Below are positions 1 through 6,161 of a DNA stretch of 30,621 bases, in pieces. Location of the stretch: positions 1-30,621 of the IMG/VR virus record IMGVR_UViG_3300012964_000042. One strand, written 5' to 3'. The position numbers and the translations under genes were made by a program. Positions within the stretch are counted from its first letter, which is position 1, and each line of letters starts with the position of its first letter. The notes under the pieces are model-generated. The model was not told the origin of the DNA and did no database searches. It saw only the letters and a program-made list of their open reading frames with translations. The stretch is from a virus.

Positions 1-1
1 A

Positions 2-169
2 CCATGGGACGCCATGCAGGTGTGGATGAGCCCGTCCGAGTTCCAAGGCTTCCTGCGCGGCAATGCGCTGAAGTACCTCGCTCGGTGTAATGACAAGGGC
101 GGGAGGCAGGATGTGGAGAAGGCGCAGCACTACATCGAGAAGCTACTTGAAGTGATGAGATCGGCATGA
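2..169 (+). CDS. DUF3310-like protein, C-terminal fragment
   Basis: The reading frame is already open at the left edge and gives 55 residues ending in TGA, so the start lies outside the window. The motif FLRGNALKYLARCNDKGG followed by DVEKA and HYIEKLL matches the end of the DUF3310 (SaV-like) family, where a GNAxKY-W/L-R core precedes a KKA-WYL helix. The family is common in phage replication regions and its biochemical role is not settled. The stop overlaps the next start as ATGA, which points to translational coupling with the nuclease gene. Family call is by motif only. Confidence 0.75.
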   Translation, partial: PWDAMQVWMSPSEFQGFLRGNALKYLARCNDKGGRQDVEKAQHYIEKLLEVMRSA

Positions 170-819
170 CTCTCTCCTACTCCGCCTTAAAGCAATACGA
201 GACCTGCCCGCGCCAGTACCACGAGGTGCGGGTCTTGAAGCTCCACCCGAAGCAGGAGACGGAGGCGACCCGTTGGGGAGCGGCTGTTCACGAGGCCGCA
301 GAGTTCTATGTCCGAGACGGGAAGGAGTTCGAGTTCGATTTCCCCGGCCAGGATATGGTGAAGGCGCTGGCGGCGCTGCAAGGCGACAAGTACTGCGAGC
401 TCGAGATGGCGGTGAACGATCGGTTGGAACCCGTCGAATTTTCTGACCCGACCGCGGTGCTTCGAGGTATCGCCGACTTCGCCCTGATCAAGGGCGCTCG
501 GGCACGAGTAGCCGACTATAAAACTGGCGGAGCGAAATATCCCGATGTTGCGCAGCTGGAGCTGATGTCGCTCATGCTCTTTACCCGATTCCCCGAGGTA
601 GAAACAAGCCATGGAGCGCTTCTGTTTCTTGCGCATGATACAATGGTGCAGAAGATCACGAAGAAGTCGGAAGCAGAGCGGCTGTGGTCTGTGTGGTTCG
701 GCAAGGTAGAGCGGATCGAGCAAGCGCATCGCACCGGCGTATGGAACGCGAAGCCTTCAGGGTTGTGCAATGGCTGGTGTCCTTGCACCCGGTGCGAGCA
801 TTGGAAGGAGCGGAGATGA
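166..819 (+). CDS. PD-(D/E)XK nuclease, RecB/Cas4-like
   Basis: A 217-residue protein with the layout of the PDDEXK_1 superfamily. The N-terminal SYSALKQYETCPRQY segment carries Cys14. It is followed by His42 in the AAVHEAAE helix, Asp104 in GIADFAL, the catalytic pair Asp117/Lys119 in VADYKTG, and the Q-containing helix at Gln130. Cys201, Cys205, Cys207 and Cys210 cluster at the C-terminus. With Cys14 they could bind an iron-sulfur cluster, as in Cas4 and AddB. Such enzymes cut or resect DNA ends, so a role in phage recombination or host DNA degradation is plausible. It overlaps both neighbours by ATGA. Confidence 0.85.
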   Translation: MTLSYSALKQYETCPRQYHEVRVLKLHPKQETEATRWGAAVHEAAEFYVRDGKEFEFDFPGQDMVKALAALQGDKYCELEMAVNDRLEPVEFSDPTAVLRGIADFALIKGARARVADYKTGGAKYPDVAQLELMSLMLFTRFPEVETSHGALLFLAHDTMVQKITKKSEAERLWSVWFGKVERIEQAHRTGVWNAKPSGLCNGWCPCTRCEHWKERR

Positions 820-1160
820 CTACATACGAGCATAAGAGCTACGGCAGAACAGTGCTGACGATTCCTAATCGAGCGGGTAAGACTGTGATGACGAGGATGC
901 GGCGCACGCTAGATGAGATTCTCGCAGAGTGTCTGCGTCTCAGAAATCCCAATCCGCATCCAAACACGTTGGAGCCTCCGAAAAAGTTGTTGGTGCATCC
1001 AGAATACAAGAAGCAGGCACTCGAGATTCTGCGCCGGCAAACGAAGATTCCAGAGAAACGGATTCGTGAAGTCGCTCGAGCCTACTTCGGTTGGGAACTG
1101 ATGAACGGAGCGGACTTGGAAACGCTTAAACTTGATCCATACTGGAAGTACATGGCATGA
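816..1160 (+). CDS. Small protein A of a three-member tandem family
   Basis: I chose the ATG at 816 because it overlaps the nuclease stop (ATGA) and has a GGAAGGAG ribosome site at 803-810. A longer frame from 684 would run inside the nuclease gene. The 114-residue product is basic in its N-terminal half. It contains LLVHPEYKKQALEIL near the middle and ends in ARAYFGWELMNGADLE plus DPYWKYM. That ending recurs in the next two genes. No known domain is recognised. The position in the replication cluster suggests an accessory early protein, but this is inference only. Confidence 0.75.
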   Translation: MTTYEHKSYGRTVLTIPNRAGKTVMTRMRRTLDEILAECLRLRNPNPHPNTLEPPKKLLVHPEYKKQALEILRRQTKIPEKRIREVARAYFGWELMNGADLETLKLDPYWKYMA

Positions 1161-1375
1161 GCGACTTTGGTCTAGCACCTATAAAGCGGGAAGGGTATAA
1201 GGTTTCATATGACCCCGTGCAGACTAATCCATATCTGCATCCGAGGAGCTGCGGCTATGTGAAGTTGCATGACAGGATGGAACATGCCCGCGCTTACTTC
1301 GGTTGGGAGTTGATGAACGGAACGGATATCGAGAAGTTGAAACGTGACCCGTACTGGAAATACATGGAGGACTGA
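1157..1375 (+). CDS. Small protein B of a three-member tandem family
   Basis: A 72-residue protein starting at an ATGA overlap with protein A. It is the shortest of the three and close to a bare version of the shared region: NPYLHPRSCGYVK, then ARAYFGWELMNG, then RDPYWKYMED at the end. The first block resembles one in protein C, and the second is almost identical to protein A. This supports tandem duplication followed by divergence of the N-termini. No catalytic residues or known domain can be seen. The stop overlaps the next start as TGATG. Confidence 0.75.
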   Translation: MSDFGLAPIKREGYKVSYDPVQTNPYLHPRSCGYVKLHDRMEHARAYFGWELMNGTDIEKLKRDPYWKYMED

Positions 1376-1701
1376 TGGACCCGAAACCTGTCGACATCGA
1401 TCAGTTGCCATACTACACTCCTGGGTTAGAAGCGCTTGGAGAGCGCGGCGTGGACATAGAGGATGTGCTGACTACTTCGCTTGATCTATACTCGGTTAAA
1501 CCAACAATGATGTATGTGACCCCTACGATGTACACCGCCGCGCAGCGCCTCATGAATCCCTATCCGCCTCCGAAAAATTGCGGTTGTGTGAAGCAAGATC
1601 TGATCGAAGCCGCGCGGAAGTATTTTGGTTGGGCAATAATGAACGGCGCAGATTTGGAAGCATTGAAACAGGACGCCTATTGGCGTTATATGGAGGACTG
1701 A
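1375..1701 (+). CDS. Small protein C of a three-member tandem family
   Basis: A 108-residue protein beginning in a TGATG overlap with protein B. The first 60 residues are acidic and differ from A and B. The rest carries the shared blocks NPYPPPKNCGCVK, then ARKYFGWAIMNGADLEALK, then YWRYMED. The aromatic and MNG residues are conserved across all three copies even though codons differ, so selection is acting on the protein. Function is unknown. It might form complexes with A and B, but nothing in the sequence proves that. Confidence 0.75.
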   Translation: MDPKPVDIDQLPYYTPGLEALGERGVDIEDVLTTSLDLYSVKPTMMYVTPTMYTAAQRLMNPYPPPKNCGCVKQDLIEAARKYFGWAIMNGADLEALKQDAYWRYMED

Positions 1702-1702
1702 C

Positions 1703-1990
1703 ATGCCAAGGAAAAAGAACATCCCTGCCGGTTCAAAATACTGGCGCGAAAAGTGGGCCTACCAGAAAGCCACCGGTGAAGCCGAGGAAGACAAGAAGCG
1801 CAAGAAGGCCCGGTACGAGTATGACAAGGCGGGCATAGACCGCAAGGGTAAGGATATTGACCATAAAAAGCCGCTCCGCAGCGGCGGGGCAGTCGGCCGG
1901 AGTAACCTCCGGTTACGGGACCCGAGCAAGAATCAAGCGGACAACGGGCACAAGCCCGGAGAAAAAGCCGGGAAGAAGTTTAGAGGTTAG
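1703..1990 (+). CDS. HNH-like basic phage protein
   Basis: A 95-residue, very lysine-rich protein. The core DIDHKKPLRSGG, followed by SNLRLRDPSKN about ten residues later, matches the shortened HNH-like fold found in many small phage proteins: a DH pair, a glycine turn, SNL and a downstream Asn. The usual CxxC zinc knuckles and last His are not evident, so it may be a nucleic-acid-binding derivative and not an active nuclease. The start lies one base after the stop of protein C. A GC-rich hairpin follows the gene. Confidence 0.7.
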   Translation: MPRKKNIPAGSKYWREKWAYQKATGEAEEDKKRKKARYEYDKAGIDRKGKDIDHKKPLRSGGAVGRSNLRLRDPSKNQADNGHKPGEKAGKKFRG

Positions 1991-1996
1991 TTTTAC

Positions 1997-2019
1997 CACC
2001 CCCGGCTACGCCGGGGGTG
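1997..2019 (+). other. Perfect 10-bp hairpin
   Basis: CACCCCCGGC (1997-2006) pairs fully with GCCGGGGGTG (2010-2019) around a TAC loop. No T-run follows on the + strand, so it is not a standard intrinsic terminator. It sits 12 bases ahead of the helicase ribosome site and could protect an mRNA end or tune translation. Confidence 0.65.
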
Positions 2020-2030
2020 AGCGTAACAAC

Positions 2031-2050
2031 AGGAGGTTAAAATCGAAATA
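2031..2050 (+). promoter_or_regulatory. Strong ribosome site without an ATG/GTG/TTG start
   Basis: AGGAGG at 2031-2036 is a consensus Shine-Dalgarno sequence. The helicase frame is open from just after a TAA at 2024-2026, but no ATG, GTG or TTG occurs in it until GTG 2105, which is 68 bases downstream of AGGAGG. The best-spaced in-frame codons are ATC (2042) and ATA (2048). The extra residues, beginning IEIVNGKALRVRVRSPERF, read like genuine protein. Either a rare start codon is used or a base was changed here. Confidence 0.6.
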
Positions 2051-2104
2051 GTCAACGGAAAGGCGCTCCGCGTTCGCGTTCGCTCGCCTGAACGATTTAC
2101 ATCA

Positions 2105-3598
2105 GTGCTCCCAAAGAGCCACTACGAAGGCGAAGTCGCGCCTGGCATTCACGAGGTTTTGGTGCATTGGGGCTACGAAGAAGCCCTGGTCCTCAAGAAC
2201 ATGGGAATCAAAGGGGTCCCATCGCCGATCAACAAGAACTATAACTGGCCGGGGATGTACACGCCGATGGCGCACCAGCGGGAGACCGCTGAGTTCCTGA
2301 CGCTACATAAGCGGGCGTTCTGTTTCGACGAGCAAGGGCTAGGCAAGACCGCGGCGGCTTCGTGGGCGGCAGATTATCTTATGACTTTAGGGCGAGTAAA
2401 ACGAGTCCTGATTATCTGCCCAGTGTCCATCATGCAGGCTGCGTGGCAGCAGGATCTATTCAAGGTGCTCATGCACAGGACGGTGGGTATCGCCCACGGA
2501 ACGAAGGACAAGCGCACTGCCGTAATCAACTCCGGCTGTGAGTTCTGCATTATCAACTACGACGGAGTTTTGGTCGTTGAAGAAGAGCTGCGTGCGGCAA
2601 AGTTCGACCTGATCATCATGGACGAAGGGTCCTATGTGAAATCAGCCGCGGCGAAACGAAGCAAAGCGATCAAGCGGCTGATCGAGTCAGACACCCGAGT
2701 ATGGCTGATGACCGGTACGCCGGCGGCGCAGAGCCCCGAGGACGCTTACGGTTTGGCCAAGCTAGTTTCTCCTGAGCGGGTGCCGAAGTTCTTCGGTTCG
2801 TGGCGCGACATGGTGATGCAGAAGATCAGCATGTACAAATGGATTCCGCGGGCAAGGGCGAAAGACATCGTGCACACGGCGTTGCAGCCAGCAATACGGC
2901 ATACAAAAGAGGAGTGCCTCGACCTGCCCGAGATGGTTGTGATCGACCGGAACATACCGCTGACCGCACAGCAAACGAAGTATTACAAGGCGCTCAAGGA
3001 ACAGATGCTGGCGCGGGCGGCGGGGGAAGAGATCACAGCAGTCAATGCTGCGGCAATGCTGAATAAGCTCTTGCAGCTATCGTGCGGCGCGGTGTACCAC
3101 GATGCCGGGGGCGTAATCGAGTTCGATGTAAAACCACGTCTCGACGCCTTGGACGACATCATCCAGGAGAGTACCGACAAGGTCATCATCTTCGCGCCGT
3201 TCAAGCATACGATCGAGCTGCTGGAGAAAGACCTGGCGGCCAGAGGCTATACCACTGCCGTCATCGACGGAGATGTCGCGCCGACTAAGCGCGGGGTTAT
3301 TTTCTCAGCCTTCCAATACCAGGAAGACCCGAAGGTGATCATCATCCAGCCGCAGGCGGCGGCTCATGGGGTGACGTTGACACGTGCGAGTACCGTGGTG
3401 TGGTTCGGGCCTACGACAAGTCTGGAGATCTACCTGCAGGCCAATGCCCGCGCGCACCGCAACGGGCAGAAGAACAAGGTTGTCGTGTTCCACCTGCAAG
3501 GCAGTCCGGCCGAGGCGAAGTTGTACAAGGCCCTGAGTGTCAGGGGTGCGGCGCATGTGGAGCTGCTTGATCTTTACAAGGAGGTGATGGAAATATGA
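2105..3598 (+). CDS. SNF2-family DNA helicase/ATPase
   Basis: Listed from the first standard start (GTG), giving 497 residues, though translation probably begins about 21 codons upstream near 2042. Helicase motifs appear in order: Walker A DEQGLGKTAA (GLGKT at 78-82), motif II IIMDEGS (173-176, DEGS in place of DEAH), motif III LMTGTPAAQSPEDAY, and the C-terminal lobe ending in QANARAHRNGQ with the arginine finger. These are hallmarks of compact phage SNF2-like superfamily 2 translocases, which remodel or unwind DNA using ATP. It overlaps the next gene by ATGA. The family call is firm; its exact role in replication or recombination is inferred. Confidence 0.93.
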   Translation: MLPKSHYEGEVAPGIHEVLVHWGYEEALVLKNMGIKGVPSPINKNYNWPGMYTPMAHQRETAEFLTLHKRAFCFDEQGLGKTAAASWAADYLMTLGRVKRVLIICPVSIMQAAWQQDLFKVLMHRTVGIAHGTKDKRTAVINSGCEFCIINYDGVLVVEEELRAAKFDLIIMDEGSYVKSAAAKRSKAIKRLIESDTRVWLMTGTPAAQSPEDAYGLAKLVSPERVPKFFGSWRDMVMQKISMYKWIPRARAKDIVHTALQPAIRHTKEECLDLPEMVVIDRNIPLTAQQTKYYKALKEQMLARAAGEEITAVNAAAMLNKLLQLSCGAVYHDAGGVIEFDVKPRLDALDDIIQESTDKVIIFAPFKHTIELLEKDLAARGYTTAVIDGDVAPTKRGVIFSAFQYQEDPKVIIIQPQAAAHGVTLTRASTVVWFGPTTSLEIYLQANARAHRNGQKNKVVVFHLQGSPAEAKLYKALSVRGAAHVELLDLYKEVMEI

Positions 3599-3801
3599 AA
3601 ATCTACATCGTAGTTGGTAGCACTGGGGAATACAGCGAGCGCCGCGAGTGGAATGTCTGCGCTTACAAGGATGAAGATAAAGCAGCAACTAGAATCGAAG
3701 AGCTGAAGGCGCTGATGAAGACGCTCGGGGCAATCACAGGCACATCGCGAGAGGCATATAGAGCACGGACAAAAAGCGGGCGACGCTATACGCAAGCATG
3801 A
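3595..3801 (+). CDS. Small phage protein, apparently frameshifted
   Basis: The frame starts in an ATGA overlap with the helicase and gives 68 residues beginning MKIYIVVGSTGEYSERREW, a start I associate with a small conserved phage protein of unknown function. The end, SGRRYTQA, looks random. A shift of +1 at the A-run 3771-3775 continues the reading into AGDAIRKHERGDPGFACDY and onward to a stop at 3875-3877. The predicted full product is about 92-93 residues. The break could be a sequencing indel, a real mutation or programmed slippage. Confidence 0.6.
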   Translation: MKIYIVVGSTGEYSERREWNVCAYKDEDKAATRIEELKALMKTLGAITGTSREAYRARTKSGRRYTQA

Positions 3802-3877
3802 ACGCGGCGATCCGGGTTTCGCCTGCGACTACACAGGAACTGAATACGGATATGAAGAAGTTGAGTTGTTAGACTAG
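3776..3877 (+). pseudogene. Detached C-terminal part of the preceding gene
   Basis: In the frame beginning GCG at 3776 the sequence encodes GDAIRKHERGDPGFACDYTG, then TEYGYEEVELLD, and ends at TAG 3875-3877. It has no start codon suitable for its own translation. The DPGFxCDYTG segment looks like the conserved end of the same small protein family, so it most likely belongs to the 3595 gene and is out of frame by one base. Confidence 0.55.
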
Positions 3878-3878
3878 C

Positions 3879-3907
3879 TTGACAAAAGGATGTAGTAGCT
3901 TTACAAT
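3879..3907 (+). promoter_or_regulatory. Sigma70-type promoter
   Basis: A consensus -35 TTGACA (3879-3884) is separated by exactly 17 bases from TACAAT (3902-3907), one mismatch from the -10 consensus. It lies in the only sizeable gap between genes on the left arm. Transcription would start near 3913-3916, just before a large inverted repeat. It could drive the structured RNA and the operon starting at 4124 using host RNA polymerase. Confidence 0.8.
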
Positions 3908-3913
3908 AGAGGC

Positions 3914-4107
3914 TCGATAAATCGAAACCCAACAGCGCAGCGCCCCGGCAGGAGCAGGGTCTAGTGTGGTACGGACTGTGCGGTGCTTAACGAAAAGATC
4001 AGGTCGCGAGCCTGATGGAAGTAGAGCGGGCTGTGCAAACGGAGTAGCGGGAGGGGGTCGCGCCCTGATGTGTCTACACCGGCCGGGGCGCTGCGCTGTT
4101 GGGTTTC
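3914..4107 (+). ncRNA. Candidate structured RNA closed by a 26-bp stem
   Basis: The arms 3924-3949 and 4082-4107 are perfect reverse complements over 26 bases. They start GAAACCCAACAGC and end GCTGTTGGGTTTC, and enclose 132 bases. Inside, ATCAGG (3998-4003) pairs with CCTGAT (4011-4016) around TCGCGAG. CAGGG (3955-3959) can pair with CCCTG (4063-4067), nested outside that hairpin. A small TCGAT/ATCGA hairpin precedes the first arm. A near-consensus promoter lies just upstream, and the ribosome site of the next gene begins six bases after the second arm. There is no convincing protein frame inside. It could be a stand-alone RNA or a long 5' leader. It matches no RNA family that I recognise, and no terminator is obvious. 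The stem is seen directly; the RNA identity is inferred. Confidence 0.6.
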
Positions 4108-4123
4108 ATTAGAAAGGAGTGGA

Positions 4124-4528
4124 ATGCCGGACGTACTTACAGCAGTAACCGCAGGCAAGCTCGCCGAGACATACCTGAAGATCAGGGACAAGCGGGCGGA
4201 ACTGAAAAAAGCCTTCGAAGAGGAGGACAAGAAGCTCGAAGACGCGATGGATACCCTGTCCGCCGAGATGCTGGAGAAGTGCAAGGAAGAGGAAGCCGGT
4301 AGTATTCGCACCCCATTCGGCACGATCATCCGATCGGTACGCCGCCGGTTCTGGGCAGCAGACTGGGATGAGCTGAACAAGTTCATTCTCGAAAACAAGG
4401 CGATCGAGCTGCTCGAGAAACGCGTGCACCAGACCAACATGGCTACCTGGATGGAGGAACATCCCGATGCAACACCGCCGGGACTGAACGTGGATAGCAA
4501 GTATGTCTGCAGTGTGAGGAAGAAATAA
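4124..4528 (+). CDS. Conserved phage protein with coiled-coil N-terminus
   Basis: I place the start at ATG 4124, preceded by AAAGGAG (4113-4119). A longer frame from 4070 would read through the second arm of the RNA stem. The 134-residue product begins with a charged helical region (KIRDKRAELKKAFEEEDKKL) likely to form a coiled coil. It then has TPFGTIIRSVRRRFW and a conserved-looking end: LLEKRVHQTNM, PPGLNVDSKY. I recognise the pattern as one seen beside phage single-strand-binding and recombination genes, but it has no assigned function. It is the first gene downstream of the promoter and structured RNA. Confidence 0.8.
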   Translation: MPDVLTAVTAGKLAETYLKIRDKRAELKKAFEEEDKKLEDAMDTLSAEMLEKCKEEEAGSIRTPFGTIIRSVRRRFWAADWDELNKFILENKAIELLEKRVHQTNMATWMEEHPDATPPGLNVDSKYVCSVRKK

Positions 4529-4531
4529 CCG

Positions 4532-4578
4532 GCCGGCTGTGCCGGCGCGAGCCGAAGTAAACAACCGCCCGAAAGGGC
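4532..4578 (+). other. Two short intergenic hairpins
   Basis: GCCGGC (4532-4537) pairs with GCCGGC (4541-4546) around TGT. Then GCCC (4567-4570) pairs with GGGC (4575-4578) around a GAAA tetraloop. No T-run follows either. They lie in the 70-base gap before the next ribosome site and may stabilise or separate transcripts. Confidence 0.5.
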
Positions 4579-4598
4579 ATAACCAAGGAGAAGTGAAG

Positions 4599-4904
4599 AT
4601 GGCAACACAAGTGAAAGTCCCGAAGGAAGTGATGGACGTGGTGTACGAGTGGGAAGCCCTGAAGGAGCTGGCCGCAGCCAGTGGGTTCATCAAGGCGATC
4701 TACTACCGCTCCAAGGCGCAGAAGGCCCACGCGCTGATCCATCGTGCGATGCACGCTGCCCACCCGGCAACCAAGCAAGGCAAGTGGTCGCTGAACATCG
4801 CCGAGGGCATCATGGTGAAGCATGAGGACGCAGCGGCGGTCAAAAAGCCGCGTAAACCTCGCACGCCGAAACAATCCGCAACACAACAAGGAGACGCAGC
4901 ATGA
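4599..4904 (+). CDS. Uncharacterised early protein with Lys/Pro-rich tail
   Basis: The start at ATG 4599 follows AAGGAG (4585-4590). An in-frame ATG at 4539 lies in the hairpin region and lacks a ribosome site. The 101-residue product has a mostly helical body containing VVYEWEALKELAAASGF and a basic tail, KKPRKPRTPKQ, that could contact nucleic acid. It ends in QGDAA within a 28-base sequence repeated at the end of the next gene. No domain is recognised. The ATGA junction couples it to the RyR gene. Confidence 0.75.
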   Translation: MATQVKVPKEVMDVVYEWEALKELAAASGFIKAIYYRSKAQKAHALIHRAMHAAHPATKQGKWSLNIAEGIMVKHEDAAAVKKPRKPRTPKQSATQQGDAA

Positions 4905-4916
4905 GCAATGAAATGA
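4889..4916 (+). repeat. 28-bp direct repeat, copy 1
   Basis: This stretch is identical to 5245-5272. It covers the last codons of one gene (GDAA, stop), its ribosome site AGGAG and the first codons of the next gene (MSNEM). The flanking bases differ at both ends. Confidence 0.9.
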
Positions 4917-5260
4917 AGCGAGAACAGATAGCAAGAGTCTGCCACGAGGTGAATCGTGCCTACTGCCAAGCACTCGGAGATACTAGCCAGCCGACATGGG
5001 AAGAAGCACCGGAGTGGCAGCGCAGCAGCGCTCGCATGGGAGTTGACCTGCACACCATGGGCGACTTCGGCCCGGAAGCATCACACATAAGCTGGATGAA
5101 ACAAAAAGTCGAGGACGGATGGACGTACGGTGAGGTAAAAGACGCCGAAGCAAAGACGCATCCATGCATCGTTCCTTTCGGCCAATTGCCGAAAGAGCAG
5201 CAGGCCAAGGACTATATTTTCCGTGCAGTTGTGCACGCTTTGAGAGGAGACGCAGCATGA
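4901..5260 (+). CDS. RyR-domain protein
   Basis: A 119-residue protein consisting almost wholly of one RyR (ryanodine-receptor-type, PF02026) domain. The matching blocks are IARVCHEVNRAYCQALGD, then a PEASHISWMKQKVEDGW stretch, then YGEVKDAEAKTHPCIVPF, and finally LPKEQQAKDYIFRAVV. Single RyR domains occur in bacterial and phage proteins, where they are thought to bind nucleotide-like or protein ligands, but a phage function is not established. Both ends of the gene lie in copies of a 28-bp repeat, and it overlaps its neighbours by ATGA. The family call is strong; the role is unknown. Confidence 0.9.
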   Translation: MSNEMKREQIARVCHEVNRAYCQALGDTSQPTWEEAPEWQRSSARMGVDLHTMGDFGPEASHISWMKQKVEDGWTYGEVKDAEAKTHPCIVPFGQLPKEQQAKDYIFRAVVHALRGDAA

Positions 5261-5272
5261 GCAATGAAATGA
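5245..5272 (+). repeat. 28-bp direct repeat, copy 2
   Basis: Identical to 4889-4916. It again spans a GDAA ending, a ribosome site and an MSNEM start. Recombination between the copies would remove the RyR gene cleanly while leaving an intact gene junction. Confidence 0.9.
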
Positions 5273-6153
5273 CACTTTTCGGGGGCGCAGCCCTTCCTTC
5301 CTACCTGCAAGGCGCAGAACTGGATGCAACAACAAAGGCCCTGGCCGGTTCCGGCGGTGGCGGACGCCGTATCAGTATCAAGGGCGGTATCTTCCGCATG
5401 GTCGTGGATGGCAAGCAGGTGGCCGAGAACGAAGATCGCGCCATGAATGTCGTGGTGGTCGCAGCTGCACCTCATATCAACCGCCAGTGGCACGAGAAGG
5501 CATACGTCGAGGGCGGCGAGGCTACCGCAGCTGATTGTATGTCCGAAGATGGCAAGACGCCATCCAAGGATTCGGCGAAGCCGCAGAGCACTTCCTGCGA
5601 CACCTGCCCGCAAAACATCGCCGGCTCCGGTCAGGGTGATTCCCGCGCATGCCGTTACCAGCAACGCCTCGCCGTTGTCCTGGAAGGTGAAATGGACGGC
5701 CCGGTGTACCAGCTCCCGCTGCCCGCAGCATCCCTGTTCGGCAAAGGCGAAGCTAACGGCAAGAAGCTCCCGCTGCAAGCCTACGCTCGCCTGCTGGCCC
5801 AGAACGGTGTGCCGATCACGGCGGTTGTCACCGAGATGCGTTTCGATACGGCGGTCTCTACGCCGAAGCTGACGTTCTCTCCTGTGCGCCCGTTGACTCA
5901 GGCCGAGTTCGAGACGATCAAGGAGCAAGGCGCCAGCAGCGATGCGCAGCAAGCGATCAAGCTGACGGTATTCAAACAGGACGGCGGCAAGCCCGCGGCG
6001 AAGGTCGAGACCAAGCCCGCAGCGCCGGTGACGGAAGATGGCTCTCCGGCCGAAGCCGAGCCAGCCGAACCGAAGGTCGCATCGAAGGCCAAGCCGGCGG
6101 CACCCGCGGGTAAGCGCCCAGTCAGCGAAGTCATCGCGGCGTGGGATGAGTAA
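5257..6153 (+). CDS. Probable single-stranded DNA-binding protein
   Basis: The start at 5257 sits in an ATGA overlap behind AGGAG, giving 298 residues. A longer frame from 5164 would run through the RyR gene. The central part has a cysteine group, CDTCPQN and SRACRYQQRLAV, and beta-rich segments such as GPVYQLPLPAASLFG and TPKLTFSPVRPL. The last 75 residues are low-complexity Ala/Pro/Lys/Glu and end in VIAAWDE, like the flexible acidic-tipped tail of SSB proteins. I associate this layout with phage SSB-like proteins. The neighbouring helicase, nuclease and primase fit that role. The assignment is inference, not proof. Confidence 0.65.
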   Translation: MSNEMTLFGGAALPSYLQGAELDATTKALAGSGGGGRRISIKGGIFRMVVDGKQVAENEDRAMNVVVVAAAPHINRQWHEKAYVEGGEATAADCMSEDGKTPSKDSAKPQSTSCDTCPQNIAGSGQGDSRACRYQQRLAVVLEGEMDGPVYQLPLPAASLFGKGEANGKKLPLQAYARLLAQNGVPITAVVTEMRFDTAVSTPKLTFSPVRPLTQAEFETIKEQGASSDAQQAIKLTVFKQDGGKPAAKVETKPAAPVTEDGSPAEAEPAEPKVASKAKPAAPAGKRPVSEVIAAWDE

Positions 6154-6161
6154 TTAACCAC

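Noticed and set aside
684-815. N-terminal extension of protein A to 684
   Set aside because: It would lie wholly inside the nuclease gene. ATG 816 has a good ribosome site and an ATGA junction.
3950-4081. tRNA or tmRNA inside the inverted repeat
   Set aside because: No GTTC-type T-loop, acceptor pairing or CCA end could be found.
3961-4608. A 215-codon frame on the - strand across the structured RNA region
   Set aside because: It runs antisense to the 4124 gene and through the RNA stem, its sequence is Ser/Leu-rich and random-looking, and the surrounding genes and promoter all point the other way.
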